Assembly (NCBI GenBank): GCA_951828385.1
Contig: OX639973.1
Coordinates: 5,633,200-5,697,199, forward strand
Length of the DNA stretch: 64,000 nucleotides
DNA from: an uncultured Poribacteria bacterium
Lineage (GTDB): Bacteria > Poribacteria > WGA-4E > WGA-3G
Direction: 5' to 3'
In this document: piece by piece, positions 52,859 to 62,400 of the stretch
Layout of the letters: every line of letters begins with the position of its first letter
Numbering within the stretch: position 1 is the stretch's first letter
Translations under genes and position numbers: made by a program
The notes under the pieces: model-generated
The model's input: only the letters and a program-made list of their open reading frames with translations
Database searches by the model: none
Told to the model about the DNA's origin: nothing

Positions 52859-53620
52859 CTAATTTCGGATTTCAGATTTAATCCGTCCCCATGTAGTTGT
52901 AAGTTTTCCTGTGACTTCCACAGCAAAGGCGATACCATCTTCCATATCCGCCTGAATCTGCTCTTCTGTGATCGCAACATTAAGAATTCGGAGTTCATCA
53001 AGCACGCCATCGAGCCAGATACTCTCATTTGCTTTTTTGCCGATCCAAACTGAGGCATCGTTTTCGTTGATGTCTCCTTCTCGCGGGGCTTCTCCATCCA
53101 ACTCACCGTCGAGATAAACGAGCACCGCTTCGCCATCGTAGACCATGGCGAGGTGATGCCATGTATCCAATGTCATCTGCGTCGTGCCTTCAGCAACAAC
53201 AGGATTGCCGGGTGCGGTATAGACGAATCCGCGAATCTTTCCGCCCGGTGTATCAAACCCCCATCCACTTTCAGCAACGGAGCCTTTCCGCGCGATCGGT
53301 GGATGTCCGCCGGGAAACGTATTCGGTTTAAACCACGCCTCAATTGTCAATTCATCGCCGCCGGGAGAGAGGCTGTCGTGATGTGGCACTTCAATCAAAC
53401 TGCTCGCGCCATCAAAGACCAACGCACCACCAATCTTCCCATCCTCTATCCATTCAGCATCGGTAATCTCTCCATGATTCTCAAATTCTGAAAGGTCTGT
53501 GGCTTCATCGTCAGTCTCTTCGTCAAAGAGGTATAGCAACACAGTCTCCTCTTCAAACGCAGCGAAACAACTCAGACCAAAACAGAGCAAAAGCGCAAAG
53601 ACAGTTAACATTCGAGTCAT
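52859..53620 (-). CDS. Exported LamG-domain protein with C-terminal GKLTTTW tail
   Basis: The 253-residue protein has a signal peptide (M-L-T-V-F-A-L-L-L-C-F-G-L-S-C-F-A-A) and one LamG/laminin-G-like domain (A-L-V-F-D-G-A-S-S-L-I-E-V, then F-T-I-E-A-W-F-type strand, then L-V-Y-L-D-G-E-L). It ends T-G-K-L-T-T-T-W-G-R-I-K-S-E-I-R-N. The same tail ends the LamG protein at 44511 and the YWTD protein at 48024. GGGGAGG precedes the ATG by 7 bases. A secreted carbohydrate-binding role is inferred. Confidence 0.88.
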   Translation of the reverse strand: MTRMLTVFALLLCFGLSCFAAFEEETVLLYLFDEETDDEATDLSEFENHGEITDAEWIEDGKIGGALVFDGASSLIEVPHHDSLSPGGDELTIEAWFKPNTFPGGHPPIARKGSVAESGWGFDTPGGKIRGFVYTAPGNPVVAEGTTQMTLDTWHHLAMVYDGEAVLVYLDGELDGEAPREGDINENDASVWIGKKANESIWLDGVLDELRILNVAITEEQIQADMEDGIAFAVEVTGKLTTTWGRIKSEIRN

Positions 53621-53741
53621 TTGGGAACCTCCCCTTTATACTTAAAGCCGGTTGATAAAGAATAGGAATACGCTCCTTAATTGTTTCCGTTACGCGCCGA
53701 GCGTTCTCGGCAAGTCAATCGCAATTGGAATCCACACTGAT

Positions 53742-54953
53742 TTAATCTTCTACCCGCTCAATAATCTCCCCAGTTTCACGGTCCCTGAAGATGCGTTTCA
53801 TTCTGCCATCGGGCATCCGTTCATCTTTGAGGTGCGCATATCGTTCATCGGCATCTGACGGACCGGCGTGTGTGTCGGTGGCTTCCGCAACGCCTCGCCA
53901 ATCTTCGATTTCAACGGCTTCCCACTGCTTGGATTTCGCGGACTTATAGCAGGCATCAATGATAGCATTCACAACATAACCGTCATAGAAAGTTTCCATC
54001 GGTTCGCGTGCCTCGTCAATTGCGTTGAACATATCGAGGAACATATCGCGATAGCCGAGTTCAGCAACTTCATCACCGACAGGGAAAAGCCAACCGGTAT
54101 CGCTTTCGGCTTTTTCAGCAACATAGCCACCCTGTCCGACAGCCGTGAACATCTCATAACCTGTGCGGAGCCAGTGATTGAGCCAGATAGTTCCTTCACT
54201 CCCAGAGACTTCATCGCGCAAATCCATACCACCTCGGAATGCCCAGCTAACCTCAAACTGTCCCATCGCGCCGCTTTCAAATCGGATGAGCGCGATGCCG
54301 TGGTCTTCCGCATCAATCGGATGCACAAGGGTGTCTGCCCAGCACATCACCTCAAGGGGTCTGTTGTTCTTACCAACGAAGTTTCGGATAATCTCAATAC
54401 AATGGCAGCCCATATCAACGATAGCACCACCGCCTGCTTGTTCCAGATCCCAAAACCAATCGCTATGGGGACCAGGATGGGTCTCACGGGAACGCACCCA
54501 CAGAATTTTGCCGAGCGCGCCGTTTTGGACTGACTCTAACGCCTTCAGGGTTTTAGGCGGATATACCAAGTCTTCAAGGTAACCACCAAACACGCCTGCG
54601 TCCTCAACGATGTCTAACATCGCTTTCGCCTCGTCAGCAGTGCGTCCGAGGGGTTTTGTGCAGAGGATCCCTTTGCCTGCTTTTGCGGCGAGTTCAACCG
54701 CTTTCAGGTGCAAGTTGTTAGGCAATCCAATGACGACTACATCTGTTTCAGGATGGTTAATAGCTTCTGCTAAATCGGTTGTCGCGTGCGGGATATTCCA
54801 CTCCTCGGCAAACGCGGTTGCGCGTTCCTCACGCCGAGAGTAGACAGCATGGACGCGGTCCGCGCCCCGCTGGTTATGGAGCGTCATCGTGTAGAACATT
54901 CCGATGAGCCCAGTACCGAGCATTGTAATTTTATGACTTTTCAACTCTGACAT
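53742..54953 (-). CDS. Gfo/Idh/MocA family oxidoreductase
   Basis: The 403-residue protein has [11 protein letters not shown] (Rossmann loop), C-T-K-P-L-G-R (family lysine), and D-M-G-C-H-C-I-E with the probable catalytic His. The C-terminus extends about 40 residues beyond the usual family core and is rich in Glu/Asp. It is on the minus strand, about 120 bases upstream of the LamG gene, and may be read with it. The substrate is unknown. Confidence 0.9.
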   Translation of the reverse strand: MSELKSHKITMLGTGLIGMFYTMTLHNQRGADRVHAVYSRREERATAFAEEWNIPHATTDLAEAINHPETDVVVIGLPNNLHLKAVELAAKAGKGILCTKPLGRTADEAKAMLDIVEDAGVFGGYLEDLVYPPKTLKALESVQNGALGKILWVRSRETHPGPHSDWFWDLEQAGGGAIVDMGCHCIEIIRNFVGKNNRPLEVMCWADTLVHPIDAEDHGIALIRFESGAMGQFEVSWAFRGGMDLRDEVSGSEGTIWLNHWLRTGYEMFTAVGQGGYVAEKAESDTGWLFPVGDEVAELGYRDMFLDMFNAIDEAREPMETFYDGYVVNAIIDACYKSAKSKQWEAVEIEDWRGVAEATDTHAGPSDADERYAHLKDERMPDGRMKRIFRDRETGEIIERVED

Positions 54954-54974
54954 TCCTTATCCTTTCTCTCTGTA

Positions 54975-55105
54975 TGGTTATCGGCAGCCAATTATCCGAC
55001 AAGAGGTTGCAGGTAATACAACACTTATTTGGAATATGTCAAGAGGTAGTGATTTGTTACAAGAACCCTCTTAACTGACAACTGACAACCGATAACTGAT
55101 AACTA
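54975..55105. repeat. Dispersed intergenic hairpin element, copy D
   Basis: This copy sits just beyond the stop of the Ycf48-like gene. The left end is TGGTTATCGGCAG and the right end CCTCTTAACTGACAACTGAC then AACCGATAACTGATAAC. Its right end is the clearest version of the AACTGAC/AACCGAT tandem units. Its last few bases overlap the stop of the neighbouring gene at 55103. Confidence 0.72.
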
Positions 55106-56185
55106 TTCTGCCTTGTATCCGGCGATTACGCCCCAATCGTTAATTGTCCAACAGTGGTTCTGATCTGTCGCGTGAACGCCCTTGAAGGTCGCGCCGCCGG
55201 GTATATTCGATACTGCCCATGTTTTACCGCCATCGGTGGTATGCAAAATAGAGTTGTAACCACCGACTGCCCACCCGACCATAGCATTAACGAAGATAAT
55301 ATCGTGAAGATCGTCAAAGGATTCAGCTTTCTGTTGGTTCCAGGTTGCACCGCCATCAGTTGTATGCAGGATTAAGCCCTCCTGCCCACAGATCCAACCG
55401 GTGTTTTCATCAAGGAAGTAGATCCCGAACAGGTTATTATCAAAGCCGGGATCGCGTTTCTCCCAGTTTTCGCCACCATCCGCGGTATGCAAGAGTGTCC
55501 CGAATGAGCCGATCACCCAACCCGTTGTCGGTGAAACGAACCAGATATTCTCAAGATTGTTCCGGGTCTCACCGACGCGTGCGCGTTCCGAGCTGCCGAC
55601 CCAAGTTTCGCCGCCATCGGTTGTTTTGAGAATCGTATTCTCCGAACCAGCGATGAAACCGGTTGTTTCACTAATCATCTGGATGCCCATCAAATTGGCG
55701 CGAATACCGCCTCGTCTTCCACCACGTCCAGGGGTATCACTCGTTGCCATTTTCCGTGCCCAGGTTTTACCACCATCTTCCGTCTTCAGGATGGTGCCTC
55801 TACCCCCAGTGATATACCCGACGTTTTCATCTACAAAGTAGATATTATAGAGCGGTGCGGGACCGCCGCGACCAAAGCCACCACCGGGAGGTCCGCCGCC
55901 TCCACCGGGTCTCTGTCCGGCACCTGGGGGCTGCATATTAACTTCCATTTTTTCCCACGTCTTGCCGCCATCCGATGTCTTCAACATGAGACCACCATCT
56001 CCAACAACCAAACCGTTCTGATCATCCATGAAATAGACATCCTGTAGCATGCCTTCAATACCGTCGCCGCGGAGAATATCATCTTCGCGTAGGACGGTCC
56101 ACTCCGCATCGGATACTGGGAGAAAAGAAAAGAGGAGTGCAAATCCAATAAACACCCCAAAAAGACTGATAATTGTTCTGACCAT
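55103..56185 (-). CDS. Exported Ycf48-like beta-propeller protein
   Basis: The 360-residue protein has a signal peptide (I-I-S-L-F-G-V-F-I-G-F-A-L-L) ending near V-S-D-A-E. At least six repeats have L-x-T-x-D-G-G-x-T-W (for example L-K-T-S-D-G-G-K-T-W), as in Ycf48/HCF136 and sortilin-type propellers. A Gly/Pro-rich loop of about 25 residues (P-P-G-A-G-Q-R-P-G-G-G) breaks the first repeat. In non-photosynthetic bacteria Ycf48-like proteins have no known photosystem role. AAGGAG precedes the ATG. The ligand is unknown. Confidence 0.87.
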   Translation of the reverse strand: MVRTIISLFGVFIGFALLFSFLPVSDAEWTVLREDDILRGDGIEGMLQDVYFMDDQNGLVVGDGGLMLKTSDGGKTWEKMEVNMQPPGAGQRPGGGGGPPGGGFGRGGPAPLYNIYFVDENVGYITGGRGTILKTEDGGKTWARKMATSDTPGRGGRRGGIRANLMGIQMISETTGFIAGSENTILKTTDGGETWVGSSERARVGETRNNLENIWFVSPTTGWVIGSFGTLLHTADGGENWEKRDPGFDNNLFGIYFLDENTGWICGQEGLILHTTDGGATWNQQKAESFDDLHDIIFVNAMVGWAVGGYNSILHTTDGGKTWAVSNIPGGATFKGVHATDQNHCWTINDWGVIAGYKAE

Positions 56186-56206
56186 AATAATCTCCTTTTT
56201 CTACTG

Positions 56207-56352
56207 GTTTTCAGTTTTCAGTTTGCCTCGCAGTGAGAGTTATTAGACAAGAGACTTTCTGTAACAATCCTTATCTTCCTGAAGACTGCGAAGGTGGAGT
56301 TATTCGTTATGAAAGGCTCTTAACTGGAAACTGTTAACCGATAACTGACGAC
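56207..56352. repeat. Dispersed intergenic hairpin element, copy E
   Basis: This copy lies between the Ycf48-like and phosphomutase genes. It contains AGTTTGCCTCGCAGTGAGAG (56221-56240), the exact reverse complement of a tract in copy A, and its right end GGCTCTTAACTGGAAACTG then AACCGATAACTGACG. The stop of the phosphomutase gene (56352) touches its edge. Confidence 0.72.
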
Positions 56353-58538
56353 TATTCTGACTGAAATGCATCATAAATCTGTTGTGCTCTGTTTTCAACA
56401 TCCCTTAAGTAATTTTGACCAATCTGCTCAAGGTAAAGTTCGGTCAATTCACCACTTGTCTCACCGAAAGCTTTGGCGAATTTCCGACATTCTTCCTTGT
56501 CGCCACCAGAGGCGTAGGCTTTGGTTTTCGCATCTGTGCCGGATTTCCGCACTTCAACAAACTTATCATGAAACTTAAGATAACTTCCGTCCCCGACAAA
56601 TCGGACGTCTTCAAGCGTTGCGAAATCAAGTGTCGGAAGCGCATCTGAAAGAATAGCACGCGCTTGATCCATGCTTATTTTCTCCTCGCGAAGTGCAATA
56701 GCGATGCCGAGGAAAAACAGGTCATTCTTATCACGCTTTGCTTCACCTGCCAACTTTGCTGCACGGAGTTTCTCAGGGTTCGGTTCAGACTCGTTATAAT
56801 AGGTGATGTCCTCTCTGACATCGCACGTTGCGGTGATCCGACTCTCTGTAAAAACGGAAGCGAGGAAATCAGAAAGAGGTATATCCGCCTTTTTGCAATG
56901 TGCTGCGAGTGCGGTAACCAGTACCATAGATTCACCTGCCGACTTCTCACGCATCGCAATGGCAGTTCTCCCACTTTGACTCTGGATAAGTGCTTCGGGA
57001 CCGGTAATCATTCCGCCGCTCTCTTCACCGGCGAAAATAAGTCTCGGGTGTACACCGAGCGAAATCGTCTCGCCGTAGACATCTTGGATAATGACCGGTG
57101 CGTCCGGCGCATCTGCAAGTTGGCGTTCAATCTTTTTCATAATCGCGGCGATCTCTTTGAAACCGACCGGCACGTTAATAACCTTAACACCGTTTGTAGC
57201 ACCCCACTGATCCCAAGCGAGTGCGGAAGGGGTTGTTTTAATCATGAACCGCGGATGATCTTCCCAAAGTCCAGCGGTTTTGAGCTGCTTGGCATAAAAG
57301 TCCATCAACATAAGAAACGCTTGATTCGGCGTGTAGATCGTCAAGAGCCGGTTATCACCGAGATCCAGAAAATCGACACCGAGATGTTCCAGTGTTTCTG
57401 CCCGCGACGCATCCTCTATCTCACAAACGATAAGCCTATCGCCATCTGGGTCGGTCGCTTGGATAATACTGCCGACGGGCTGTGCTTTGAGTTTCGCCGC
57501 ATAATCTGTGGATTTGACGACATCAAGGATACTAAAGTCGCACCCGAGATCATAAAATTCAGCCGCACCGGTCTTCGGATTCCGATCGAGTTTCCCAATA
57601 TTGTGATAGAGCGGATCCGCCTCAACGTGGAGCCAACGAACAGAGTTCGCAATTCCTAATCGCTCAAAGATGGCGCGCATCGGACGATACATACACCCAC
57701 CGACACAATCGACGACAATCGGAGGTTTTACCTCGCGAATGAGGCTGAGATTTGCACCTGTAGCGACACCGCTTTTAAGATAGCCGACGTAGAGCTGCAC
57801 ACCGTCATGGAGCTCATCAAGCCTTTCAAAATCAATGTGATCGTCGGTGACTGCGCTGAACCGAATAGGGTAGCCGCTGCTCTCAGCGGCTTTGAGAATC
57901 TCTTCAATCTTGTTGACGAACTGCATAGATTCTTCGGGTAGGTATTGACTGCCCTGATTGTTGAGATCTTTGGTCGCGTTTTTCGTGCTGACGGAGTGGC
58001 TGGATGTGACATGCTCGCCACCGTCCAAGTCAAGCATATAAATAAGAAACGATGCCATCCAGATAGGTAGTGTACCGAACCCTTTCGGTACGTACGTACG
58101 AATCCCTTGTGCGGCTTGGATCCGAGCGATGTGTTCGACATATTTCTGCGAATTGTAGCGCACCTCACATCCTGCGAGTTTCTCAACCAATTTTCCATCT
58201 GCGGTTTCATTCGCGACGAGGCTCTTTCCAAGCGTCGCTAAGATAATCCCGATCTGGTTAATTGGGAAGCGAGTATCCCACGGGTATAAGATATTCTGTG
58301 GACCCCGGATGCCCGCAGTCGAAACTTGTGCCTCCTTCGCATAGTTACGGAACCATTCCCAGAGATTCAAACGCTCGATCAACGCCTTATCAAGATAGAA
58401 TGTGAATGCCTCTGATTCGTCTTGTGGAAAAAGAGGTGTTTTGATGGAATCGGGCGTATTTTGCTCAACGACTGCGAAGAGTTGCTCCTCGGTGAGGTCT
58501 CTCTTACGACGATAGCTTTTGTCAACTGTGATAATCAT
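56352..58538 (-). CDS. Alpha-D-phosphohexomutase (phosphoglucomutase/phosphomannomutase-like)
   Basis: This enzyme interconverts hexose-1- and hexose-6-phosphates. The 728 residues are longer than the usual 450-600. Motifs: S-T-A-G-I-R-G near residue 93; the phosphoserine loop T-S-S-H-S-V-S in place of the usual T-A-S-H-N-P; the Mg loop D-P-D-G-D-R; the sugar loop G-E-E-S-G-G; and the phosphate loop R-K-S-G-T-D-A-K-T. The active-site Ser is predicted in S-S-H-S. The change in the loop could alter substrate choice. No other polysaccharide gene is beside it. The ATG has only AAGG far upstream. Confidence 0.86.
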   Translation of the reverse strand: MIITVDKSYRRKRDLTEEQLFAVVEQNTPDSIKTPLFPQDESEAFTFYLDKALIERLNLWEWFRNYAKEAQVSTAGIRGPQNILYPWDTRFPINQIGIILATLGKSLVANETADGKLVEKLAGCEVRYNSQKYVEHIARIQAAQGIRTYVPKGFGTLPIWMASFLIYMLDLDGGEHVTSSHSVSTKNATKDLNNQGSQYLPEESMQFVNKIEEILKAAESSGYPIRFSAVTDDHIDFERLDELHDGVQLYVGYLKSGVATGANLSLIREVKPPIVVDCVGGCMYRPMRAIFERLGIANSVRWLHVEADPLYHNIGKLDRNPKTGAAEFYDLGCDFSILDVVKSTDYAAKLKAQPVGSIIQATDPDGDRLIVCEIEDASRAETLEHLGVDFLDLGDNRLLTIYTPNQAFLMLMDFYAKQLKTAGLWEDHPRFMIKTTPSALAWDQWGATNGVKVINVPVGFKEIAAIMKKIERQLADAPDAPVIIQDVYGETISLGVHPRLIFAGEESGGMITGPEALIQSQSGRTAIAMREKSAGESMVLVTALAAHCKKADIPLSDFLASVFTESRITATCDVREDITYYNESEPNPEKLRAAKLAGEAKRDKNDLFFLGIAIALREEKISMDQARAILSDALPTLDFATLEDVRFVGDGSYLKFHDKFVEVRKSGTDAKTKAYASGGDKEECRKFAKAFGETSGELTELYLEQIGQNYLRDVENRAQQIYDAFQSE

Positions 58539-58774
58539 TTTTTTAATTTACCTTGCGGAGAAGTAGCGGGCATTAAGGCTATTAGATCCGTTCCTCAAAT
58601 CTGCCTGCGCCGTTGTTGCAGGCTACCGTTTTTGAATCTTAAAGTATGAATATATTATCACATTTCCATATTTCTTTCAAATCTGAATCGCAGATTTTCA
58701 CAGAGCCATTCAGTTTCGGTTTTCTGTCGGTTGTATGGATAAATCGGGATACCAAAAAATGGTGTAAAATTTCA

Positions 58775-58811
58775 TAGTTTTCATAGCAAATCGAGAATGC
58801 TATGAAAACTA
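58775..58811. repeat. Perfect 14-bp inverted repeat
   Basis: TAGTTTTCATAGCA (58775-58788), nine bases, then its exact complement TGCTATGAAAACTA (58798-58811). The core TGCTATGAAA recurs twice in tandem in direct orientation at 58878-58899. It may be a site for a DNA-binding protein or the end of a lost element. Confidence 0.7.
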
Positions 58812-58999
58812 CGAAGTGCCGTAAACCTAATCTATGACTGGGTTTTTGGCGGTTTTAGTAGTAGGCTTGTTAAAAGTTGCTATGAAAGTTGCTATGAAAT
58901 TTTATATAGCTATCAGCCGTCAGCAAAGATAGGTGCGATCTCCAAATCCCAACACACCGCGGTGGAAGCACTCTCCAAATTGTGACTGCTTCGACTCTG

Positions 59000-59072
59000 T
59001 GTGACGTTAATGTGACGTTATAAACGTCACATGTGACGTGCAGAATCCACGTGTGACGCGGAATGTGACGTG
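59000..59072. repeat. Iteron-like array of TGTGACG
   Basis: Six copies of TGTGACG(T/C)(T/G) in 73 bases: direct at 59000, 59011, 59032, 59052 and 59064; inverted at 59023-59031 (AACGTCACA). The second and third form the palindrome TGACGTT-ATA-AACGTCA. A degenerate seventh copy starts at 58981. Spacing of starts is 11, 12, 9, 20 and 12 bases, close to one or two helical turns. Confidence 0.75.
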
Positions 59073-59392
59073 AATTTTCATTTTTTTATCAAGGCTTATC
59101 TACTTATTTCGTGGTAATAAATAGTAACATTATTGGGCTTTGCATTCTAAATCACGTGTTAATTATACGATAGTATTTGTATGTATAGAAATAGAAAATG
59201 TCTTGAAATATTGCGATTCTATTGTTTATATATTGTGATTTAATATTTGTGGATTTTTTTCAGATGCGCGTCGCGACCAAGGAGATCGCTCTTACGCGGA
59301 AGGGTTTTACGCGAAAAAAATCGAAATTATGGGACAGACAATTGAATGGCTCTGCAGATTTTTATGGATTAACGATTAACGCGAATTTGCTG

Positions 59393-59447
59393 TGTAGCAT
59401 AATCTGTTAGATTGTGCCTGTTTGTAGCATAAACTTTCAGTTTGTGC
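59393..59447. repeat. Small hairpin repeat family 2, copies 2 and 3 in tandem
   Basis: TGTAGCAT then AATCT-GTT-AGATT (59393-59417), and TGTAGCAT then AAACT-TTC-AGTTT (59423-59447). The stem of each pairs fully although the bases differ. The stop codon and last three codons of the restriction-modification gene lie inside the second copy. Confidence 0.7.
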
Positions 59448-62400
59448 ATATTCGCACGCAGACTGCTGTTTTGTCGTCAGAAATTGAGGATTGAACAATT
59501 TTTCGTTCCTCTGCTTCCAACCCATATAGGTTATAGACTAACTTATCAATTTTTCGTTCTTTCTTCAACATATCAACTTCTGGATTGTCCCGCTTCGCTG
59601 CCATAATCTGATTTGCTAATTCAATGATAGGTTCCTGTTCTTCTGGTGTTACGATAGGTATTGGTATTTTGCCAATATAATGGCAGTCAAGATTCATACT
59701 TCTGACAGCGGAAGCAAAAATAAACTTGTGGGTATACCAGTTTATCAATTCTGAATTCAGGAGAGCCGACACAAAAGTTAGAGAGATATTTTGTCCGGTA
59801 AGAACAGTGTTCATTACAGTATCCACACTTAATACGTCGCCTTTCTGATCTACTGTCGCGGTAATTTTGATGTGTGGTTTTGGTTCCGTAATATGTGCTA
59901 TAATCCGTTGTGAGATCACCTTCGATTGTTGTAAAAACTCAACTCTTTCATTAGGGGAATCCGAATCTTCAGGGGGATCTAAATCTTCGGAGTTTACAAA
60001 ACCCTTGATTCCATTCGTCCCGTAGCGAACGATTTGTTTCCCTCCAACTACTGGAACATCACCGGATTCACTCAGTTTGCTTTGCCACGGTAAACCTCGC
60101 TTTGTATCAGAAATATCTCGCATCAATGTTCCAATTTGCTTTACCTTTAGACCGATTTGAATCTCTTCAGACGAAACATCGCATATCCATGTTTGAAACT
60201 GTCGCGAATCGGCATGACCTATCTCCGTTTTATTGCTCAAGGTCTCGTCGACAAATTTATATGCTTCATAAAAATTTTCTGTATAGCAGGCATCATAGAT
60301 GAAAATGACCTGCTCCAGTTTGACTCCTTTAAAAGCCTCTCCTACGTCAATTAAAATCCGAGTTTTTCCCAATAATGCGAAAAACAGAGTCCGCCAACTT
60401 TCGACAAATAAGAGTGACTTTGGCACGATGAAGGCGAGCACACCATCCGATTTCATCAAACGGTTTTTAGCAATATCCATGAAGAACGCAGCACTATTTT
60501 TATTTTTTTCAGTATCTGTCACGACTGCACCCAAGTGGTCCTTTTCAAAAGAATCAAGTTTCGCACCGTATGGTGGATTTCCTATGATCGCGTCAAAGCC
60601 GGGGTTTTCCAATTTATTGCCGGATTCGTCGCAAAAGACTTCTGGAAATTCAATCTCCCAATGGAAATAGCGATAGTCTTCCGCTAATTGTTGTGCTTCC
60701 TGATAACCTTGCAGGTCAGAAAAGTCTGCCACCTGTCCCGACTTCAGAACACTGAGTATATTATGGTAATCATCGCGCTTAACCCTATTGCGAAAATAGA
60801 CACTCAACCAAAGATTCGCAACTCTCCGGTGTTGATTGAGTGTCTGCTGTGCTTGTGTGAGTTCTTTCTCCATAACGTGAATATCGTCAACAGTTGTGCT
60901 CTCCATACTATCAATCACGAGATAGTGTCCGACTGCTTCAGAGACAGTGTCCGTGAACTCAAAAACCATATCCAAAGCAGGTTGGGATGTTTCCTGGGAA
61001 CGTCGAGACTTCTGGATTACAGGTAAATTCGCGAGATTAGCTATATTTGCCCCAACCAACGAATTTCCACACCGGATATGGTGATCCAAAAACGAAAGAG
61101 GCTTCCCTTTTGATACGGTGTGGAGCCAGAGAGATACTTTCGCTAACTCCACTGCCATCGGGTTTTTGTCTACACCATAGATACACGTTTCGACGACGCG
61201 TCTGCGCCAATAGGCGATTTCTGTGTCAACGTCGCCAGTTTGCAAGGGTGGTGTGTCAGGATGTGTTACCAATTCTAATGCTAAGTGATCAATCACACCA
61301 ATAAGAAAATGCCCACTTCCCATAGCGGGGTCTAACACCTTAAGCCTTAAAATTTCTTCAAACTGCTTTCGCTTGCAGAGAGGGCTTAGGGCATTTTCAA
61401 CCATCGAACGCACAATCACATCAGAAGTATAATAACTACCACTTGCCTTTTTAGCATTTTTACTCTTCTTTAATTTGATTCTTTCAGTCTGATTCTCCAC
61501 AGTCGGCTTATATTCAAGCAGCCCTTCATAAACATTACCCAGATGCTGAATCGCCAAATCTTGATAAGCGATCCGTTCTCGCTCTTTCGTCCGAGTTAAT
61601 GTGTCTATAACCTCAGCGAGAGATCGATTACCAATTTTCTTCTCTATCAGAAATCGCTGACGTTTTGGATTGAAAAGACCACCATTATATCGAGGGATGC
61701 TTTCTTCCCACCCTTTGTCAATAAGTGTAAACAAGGTTTGGAGCCGATCCCAATAATCGCTTCGTAAATCAGGAATTACGGATTCAGTGTCTAATTTGCC
61801 GTGTATCTCGGTAGCAAGTCTCTCCAAACTGTATTCCTTCTGATATTCAGAATTCTCAAGTGGCAGGAGTCCACGACTTTCAGCGTATAGCACAAACAGT
61901 AAGCGATAAAGCAGAATAAGGCTGCTTTCATGTATTTTCTTTATATCGGCAGCAGAGGTCGTTAAATTGTTTCCTTGATAGTTTAAAAATCCGTTGATGA
62001 GCTCCTCCAACGCCAAATATATCTTCTCTCCAAGATCATCTGAAACTGAAACAGTATAACGGATACTGCCTGATAACATATCATCCAGAAAAGAGCGATT
62101 GGAAGTATCTGGAACGAATGCCTCACTCCGAAAAAGATAGTAGAAATAACGAAATGCGTCTATATCTTCATCGGTTAGTATCTTTTCAAGGTTGACTTCG
62201 TAAAAACTATCCAACTTATAACTTGTATCGCGATGATAGAGCCTCCATAATTTGCCACTCGTCAGAATTCCCCATGTGAGTTCTGATGTGCGAATATAGT
62301 AATCAATCTGATGGCTTGGATTATTATTGGAAAACGGATCTCCGCTCCCCACTAATTTTTTGTCAAGGTTTCTGGCCCACGCCTTAGCATCGCCAACAGT

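Larger units (their letters stand above)
58539..59436. other. Repeat-rich intergenic region
   Basis: This 0.9-kb gap has no convincing gene; the 62-codon frame at 59222-59410 has no family features. It holds a 14-bp perfect inverted repeat (58775-58811), a tandem GTTGCTATGAAA pair (58876-58899), a TGTGACG iteron-like array (59000-59072), and two family-2 hairpins (59393-59447). The combination suggests a replication, integration or regulatory locus. Confidence 0.5.

Noticed and set aside
53868-54533. Plus-strand frame of 221 codons opposite the oxidoreductase at 53742
   Set aside because: No family features, and the minus strand encodes an intact Gfo/Idh/MocA protein.
56664-57659. Plus-strand frame of 331 codons opposite the phosphohexomutase gene
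   Set aside because: The opposite strand has clear catalytic motifs of a phosphohexomutase; this frame has none.
59222-59410. 62-codon frame upstream of the restriction-modification 3' end
   Set aside because: AT-rich DNA with no ribosome-binding site or family motif, and its end runs into a hairpin repeat.
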